Assembly: GCA_032988165.1 (NCBI GenBank) | Contig: JANTQF010000574.1 | Span: 1-12,758, forward strand | Direction of reading: 5' to 3' | Source of the DNA: Emmonsiellopsis sp. PD_33 | Taxonomy: Eukaryota; Ascomycota; Eurotiomycetes; Onygenales; Ajellomycetaceae | Length of the DNA stretch: 12,758 nucleotides | Shown here: positions 8,485-12,758 of the stretch, in pieces | How the letters are laid out: the number at the start of each line of letters is the position of its first letter | Position numbering within the stretch: position 1 is the stretch's first letter | Notes under the pieces: generated by a model | What the model saw: the letters and a program-made list of their open reading frames with translations, nothing else | Database searches by the model: none | What the model was told of the DNA's origin: nothing | Made by a program: the position numbers and the translations under genes

Positions 8485-9963
8485 CTACAGCACCTGCTTA
8501 GGACTATTATTCCTCAGCGGCTCCGTATCTTCCTCAGACGTATTCGCAAGAGTCCTATCACTCCCACTAAGCTGTCGCGAGATCGGCCTACCATAAACCT
8601 CAGCATCGTGATTATCCCGCCCAGACGCCCCCGCCACCCTCTCTTCAGACTGGACCTGAATATCCGTCTTCAAATGGATATTCCCAAAACCATCGCGCCC
8701 CAGCATATCCAAATACGTAACATCATCATCCTCATCGCGATTCTCGAACTTCGCCACAGCCTCCACGGTCGTTGGGCAGTGGATGTCACTGGAGCTTGCT
8801 GCTGCTCCTACGCCACCCTTGGTAAGGTGGCTGAGTTGCCGACGCGATGATGAGAGCTGGATGTTGGTGCTGTGTGAATGTGGTCCGGCCCCGGGCACGG
8901 CGCGCACGACCTCTTTTCGGGCGACTTTGGCGAGTAGGTGGGCCATTTGCAGTTCGATGTTTAGTTTTACGAGGTATGTGACTGGGTGGAATTGGATGAA
9001 GACGAGTTGGTTTCTTAGGGACATGAGGCCGATGAGGACGATCTGAGAACAGTGTTAATGGGAGATGGACGGGTGTTATGCAGGATATATCTACGGCATG
9101 AAGCTCCGGGTCAGGGGGAAAGGGGGGGGTTTGGCGGCAGAGTGGGCTTTGGAAGATAGCCGGATACATACATCCATACATATAGATAAAACCAGCAAGC
9201 CCGCGTTGAAACGAACGATGGGCGCGTATTTTGCTAAGCCGTGGTGACGGACTAGGCGCTGTCTGACAATGTATATGAACCAAAAGTTCAATGCGGCATC
9301 GACGAGGCAGATGAGGACTTTGGATATGCGATCCCAGTAATGGTTCACGGTAACGTAGCTGCGAATTTTGGTATTAGAATTATAGTTGCCGTAGTAGGTG
9401 AATTACGCCGAAAGGGGGTGAGGGGGAAGTGGCATACGTTTGTGATACCGGAGGGTCCAAATGCGCGGGTATAAAAATACAGAAGACGGCAATATTGATC
9501 ATGGTAATAAATATGGCCGTCAGCCACTTCACCCTCACGACTAATCGCCGATTATCTGCCACGACGTAGATTCGGTTGATCATAATCTGCAGCAGGAAGT
9601 GTATTTCAAAGACCCAGAAAAACAGAATCACAAAAAACACCGGAATTCTATATCGAAACGCAGAATATATCAGAACACAGGCGTTCATGTAGATATCGGA
9701 TTTGCAGGAGGGGGAATGGGGGGGGGCGTTCGGTATACTAACCCAGTCGGAATATCCCCTTCAAGAAAAAACCATCCGACAATCCCAAGTCCCAAATTAG
9801 CAATGAGCTCTCCCCATACCATATACACATAGGCACTCCGTAGAGGAGACTTTACCCTCATCGTCTGTGATATAGCCGTGCATAGCGTGAGAATTCCAAA
9901 TCCAATAGAGAAGCCAGCTGCTAATGAGGCAAGCTTGAAATCTCCCACGGTATGAGTCGCCAT
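8485..9963 (-). CDS. Seven-transmembrane fungal integral membrane protein with acidic C-terminal tail
   Basis: Four exons on the minus strand (9963-9743, 9647-9438, 9358-9172, 9042-8485) give 391 aa; introns are 95, 79 and 129 nt and all phases agree. I estimate seven hydrophobic helices at about residues 11-33, 45-68, 76-98, 112-135, 155-177, 185-213 and 220-245. Conserved-looking segments are VWGELIANLGLG, FWVFEIHFLLQIMINRI, INIAVFCIFIPAH, YWDRISKVLICLVDAALN, RLVRHHGLAKYAPIVRFNA, and LIGLMSLRNQ with FIQFHPVTYLVKLNIEL. This matches a family widespread in Ascomycota that is usually annotated only as an integral membrane protein; its function is unknown to me. The topology resembles GPCR-like proteins, but no receptor motif can be claimed. 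The last 140 residues form a polar, Ser- and Asp/Glu-rich tail, probably cytosolic and open to phosphorylation. Met at 9963 is preferred because it puts a short leader before helix 1; an in-frame start at 10131 would add 56 residues. Confidence 0.88.
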
Positions 9964-10180
9964 GTTGTGAGAAGGGAAATATTGGACTTGAAGAAGGGAG
10001 AGTGAGGATGGGACCCTTGGGGAAATCCCACTTGTTATCAGGAACCATTGACTCCAGGAAAACTTTCTCGCGTACGGCCTGCAGCAAATCGGTAATAACT
10101 GCAATGGCGGGAACCATGAACCAAACATCAAGGCTTGCAGGGTTAATTGTCCCTAGAATTATAGTTCCAACAGCAGGCAT
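9797..10180 (-). other. Open frame overlapping the start of the seven-helix gene (possible uORF or relic exon)
   Basis: A 127-codon ATG frame begins 217 nt upstream of the chosen start of the membrane protein gene and overlaps it in another frame. Its first 55 residues (including INPASLDVWFMVPAIAVITD and the following LLQAVREK) look more protein-like than random translation, with a hydrophobic stretch and then charged residues. I cannot place it in a family. If the transcript begins upstream of 10180, it would act as an overlapping upstream ORF and lower translation of the main protein. It could also be a remnant exon or chance. Confidence 0.25.
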
Positions 10181-12629
10181 TCGGACATGACTCGCTTTGG
10201 ATTCTTATTACCCATTGGAAGAGCCAGGCCTGGTCTGGCCCAAACAAGGCAAATAGCACCTAGATTAATTTTTAAAGAGAGTCCTAGAAAGGTATGTTGC
10301 CCCATGTTTGCACTAGAAGCAATCTAGACAGTAGAAAGCCAAAACGACCCTTTTCCATCGCGAAGGATAGGCCTATCAACTCCCGAGCGTGCGGACAAAG
10401 GGGTCAGGGTCCCGCAAAAGGAAGAAATATTCCCTTTTCCATACCGATGTGATCAGCGCTCTAACAGACTTGCGGGTTTAACTTCTCCATCTGGCAAGCC
10501 ATCCGAATGGTCTGAAGGGATATAGAATTTTTGGTACATGCATGCAAAGTACAAAAACATGGACCAAGCCCCGTGTACCTGGAAATATTTGCCGAATATC
10601 AGAGAAATAGTGGCTTGTAGTTATGCTTGCCAACCACAGACGTAGTATTCTTGTGTTTAGCATCCATCTATCCACTTTAGAACACTCACAATTGGATCAG
10701 GTTATCCCAAGGTGGAGAAGGTTAAGTTATGGAGATGTACCGCCACATTGACAGATCCCGATCCCCTTAACCGCCAAGAGCGGGCCGATGTAGACCGTGA
10801 CGCGCAGTATCCGTAATCCTTGGAGATGTGGCGTAGGGACTGGGGCGCCAAAGGGGCGGCATACCAACAAAATAGAGAATGCAGAATATTCTAGATCATT
10901 CCTCTAGAAAAAGAGCTGATAGTATCCCGCAAGATAGTATATATTCAGGATCAGTAGTATCATCTGAGGGACGCATCGGAATGCACATCAGCCCGCACAT
11001 CACCCCTCCTTCCCACTTTTGCGAACCATCGTTAATCCCATTGTCAGGGGGGAAATAGCTGCAGTCGATCAATTAACCCAGATAACCTTATATCAACACC
11101 TTGGAAATTAGCCGGAGTTATTCGGCGAGGCGTGTCCTACCTGGCAAAACTGGGCCGGTGGGCACCCGCTGAACCAGACTTGGATGATGCCAATTTCTCA
11201 CCCTTGTGGCCAACGATTGGCGAATGGCAGTGCCATGCTGTAGAGAAGAATGTTCTCAAAAGTGTCCCAACGCGACAAAATTTCCAAAGTAGCCAAGAAG
11301 CCATCCCCTGACACCATAGCTTGCTTCCCATGACATGGGCATTGGAGATCTAAGCGTATCCCGGAGCAGGACAGCCCAACTGTTGTAGATACTACGTCCG
11401 TATCTTCTGCCAAGTGGAAGAGACGGGGCAAAGAGGAGTATATTTACAGTAGTTCGAAATTAGAAGGCAAACAATCTGACAAAAAAGTTAATCTGAACCG
11501 CTGATTCTTGAAGAGTCGTGCAATGCGGGGGCGATCTGAGATGAAAAGATGCCCCGCTGTTGTTCAAAGGATCGGCCTCTAGCAAGATCGGATCTCCAGA
11601 ACTGAGTTAGGGTTCCCGAGCCACGTGGTTTCGGTTGCCCTAGCTCGCTATCTATCTCGAGTCAGATAACAGCTCCTTTATAGATTGAATATTTTGAACC
11701 ACTTCAAACCTATCTTACCTCACCCCCTTTTAAACTTTTTCATGTGTTTCATTTCCGAAAACCAAAGAAGCGGGATGGATGTCTAGCAATAAGTGGCAAG
11801 GGGGAAAGGGCCAGCACGCAATGATACTAGTACTCGTACTACTGATTAATATCTACCATGGTAAATAATATAAACATGATAAAAGACATTAAAGATAAAG
11901 AATATTATTTTCTCTGGTTTCTAATTTTCCTCGTGCTTTCTCTCCGCCTTCCCTTTCCCCCCCCTTTTGGCCCCCGGTTACTTGGTCGATAGTTCTAGCG
12001 ATATCTACCCCACCCACCATAGAAGCCCCATCACGAATCTATAATATAATACTCCATTAATCCCATTAAAAGCCATATCATATTAACCAATTCCGCAGCT
12101 TCATAGCTTTACTTTGAACACCAAGTCTGTATATTTTACACTATCCCCTATTCACAATAGGAACACCATATTCTTAAGCCTAACCGGGGGTTTTTTTTTT
12201 TTCACTCAACTCATATGACGAAACCAACAAGACAACGAACAATGACAAAAATACCTTCGAAACTCAATCTTCATCCAAGTCAATTATCAAACTAATAATA
12301 ACAATACCCGTTCGACTAAATAAGCTCCTTTTCCCAAACTAATCTAATGCTATTAACAACTGGTGGGAAACCCTCGAAAGGAGTTAGAATCATCCGAAGA
12401 CACAAAAAGGGAGGCTGGTAACAATAAGAACAGTGTCAAGTCCCAGAACGGATGCCATTGCGCCAAAAGTCTCCCGGGGGGATATCCTTGACAGGAAAAA
12501 GAAACGAACGCCAAACACCCAGTGCTAACGATAATATATATAGAAAATAAAGGGTTGAGGTGGTGGGGATCGGGGAGAAGAAGCGGAAGGGAATGGAGGA
12601 AGCGTGCACGAACCGGCAATCCTATTCCT
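10181..12629. other. Gene-poor 2.4-kb region, no gene supported
   Basis: Frames of 60-90 codons occur on both strands around 11036-11431 but lack good starts or recognisable motifs. The frame open from about 11036 to 11308 on the plus strand has no ATG. Small sites include a CCACGTGG palindrome at 11621-11628, a TACCATGGTA palindrome at 11854-11863, and a stem of TTTTTGGTAC against GTACAAAAA near 10529-10558. From about 11700 the DNA becomes AT- and pyrimidine-rich with homopolymer runs, such as 12 T at 12191-12202, like fungal untranslated or promoter DNA. Confidence 0.5.
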
Positions 12630-12700
12630 CCCCCCCCCCCCCCCCCCCCCCCCACCCCCCACCCCCCCCCCCCCCCACACCCCCCCCCCACCCACCACCT
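12630..12700. repeat. Long interrupted poly-C tract
   Basis: Runs of C of 24 (12630-12653), 6 (12655-12660), 15 (12662-12676) and 10 (12680-12689) are separated by single A bases or short ACA units. The complementary strand has G-runs able to form G-quadruplexes, and the C strand could form an i-motif. The glycine-rich frame read across it on the minus strand is an artefact of the homopolymer. The run length may be inaccurate in the assembly. Confidence 0.9.
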
Positions 12701-12758
12701 GCAAAACCCCCCAATACGCCGACCGAACATATCCTCCCGACGTCGCCACACACAGGAA

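Noticed and set aside
11036..11431. Open frames on both strands, including a 90-codon plus-strand stretch
   Set aside because: There is no ATG start on the plus strand and a TTG start on the minus strand, no conserved motif, and no splice-supported continuation.
12353..12751. Glycine-rich minus-strand open frames across the poly-C tract
   Set aside because: The glycine run is only translation of the homopolymer, both overlapping frames show it, and the rest resembles no family.
1..12758. CRISPR arrays, bacterial operons, rRNA genes or viral genes
   Set aside because: No regularly spaced repeats, ribosome-binding-site operon structure, rRNA motifs or viral hallmark proteins were seen; the genes are intron-containing and fungal.

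Overview
The window looks like nuclear DNA of a filamentous ascomycete, most likely in the Eurotiomycetes. Three complete genes assemble cleanly from multiple exons with short GT-AG introns of 59-144 nt, and their products belong to families typical of such fungi. No bacterial or viral gene organisation is present. The genus cannot be fixed from the sequence alone.

Layout. (1) Positions 1-283 hold the 3' end of a + strand gene with a C-terminal CxxCxGxG zinc motif; its last junction is unresolved. (2) Converging on it from the - strand is a three-exon mitochondrial pyrimidine-nucleotide carrier of the RIM2/SLC25A33-36 type (972-2189, 354 aa). (3) About 160 bp upstream of the carrier start lies a foldback, MITE-like element (2350-2936) with arms of about 235-250 bp around a 104-bp loop. 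(4) A block from about 3090 to 4098 is nearly free of CpG, including 390 bp with none, which suggests CpG-directed decay of an old sequence. (5) Positions 4100-6849 show only hairpins, palindromes, a perfect CRE-type site and one weak small ORF. (6) A five-exon gene on the + strand (6850-8074, 293 aa) encodes a DJ-1/PfpI-family protein with a likely signal peptide and the CTGS nucleophile elbow. (7) Converging on it is a four-exon - strand gene (8485-9963, 391 aa) for a seven-helix membrane protein with a long acidic, serine-rich tail. (8) From about 10190 to the end I see no gene, only AT-rich and pyrimidine-rich DNA ending in a long interrupted poly-C tract.

How the genes work together. The genes are individually transcribed and there is no obvious shared pathway. 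The carrier serves mitochondrial nucleotide supply, the DJ-1 protein is probably secretory or extracellular, and the seven-helix protein is a membrane protein of unknown role. The window is gene-poor, and its 4.6-kb centre carries mobile-element DNA and decayed sequence, as expected of an accessory or repeat-influenced fungal region. I did not find a convincing new multi-gene system. The features most worth pursuing are the foldback element in the carrier promoter, the CpG desert, and the junction in the first gene.
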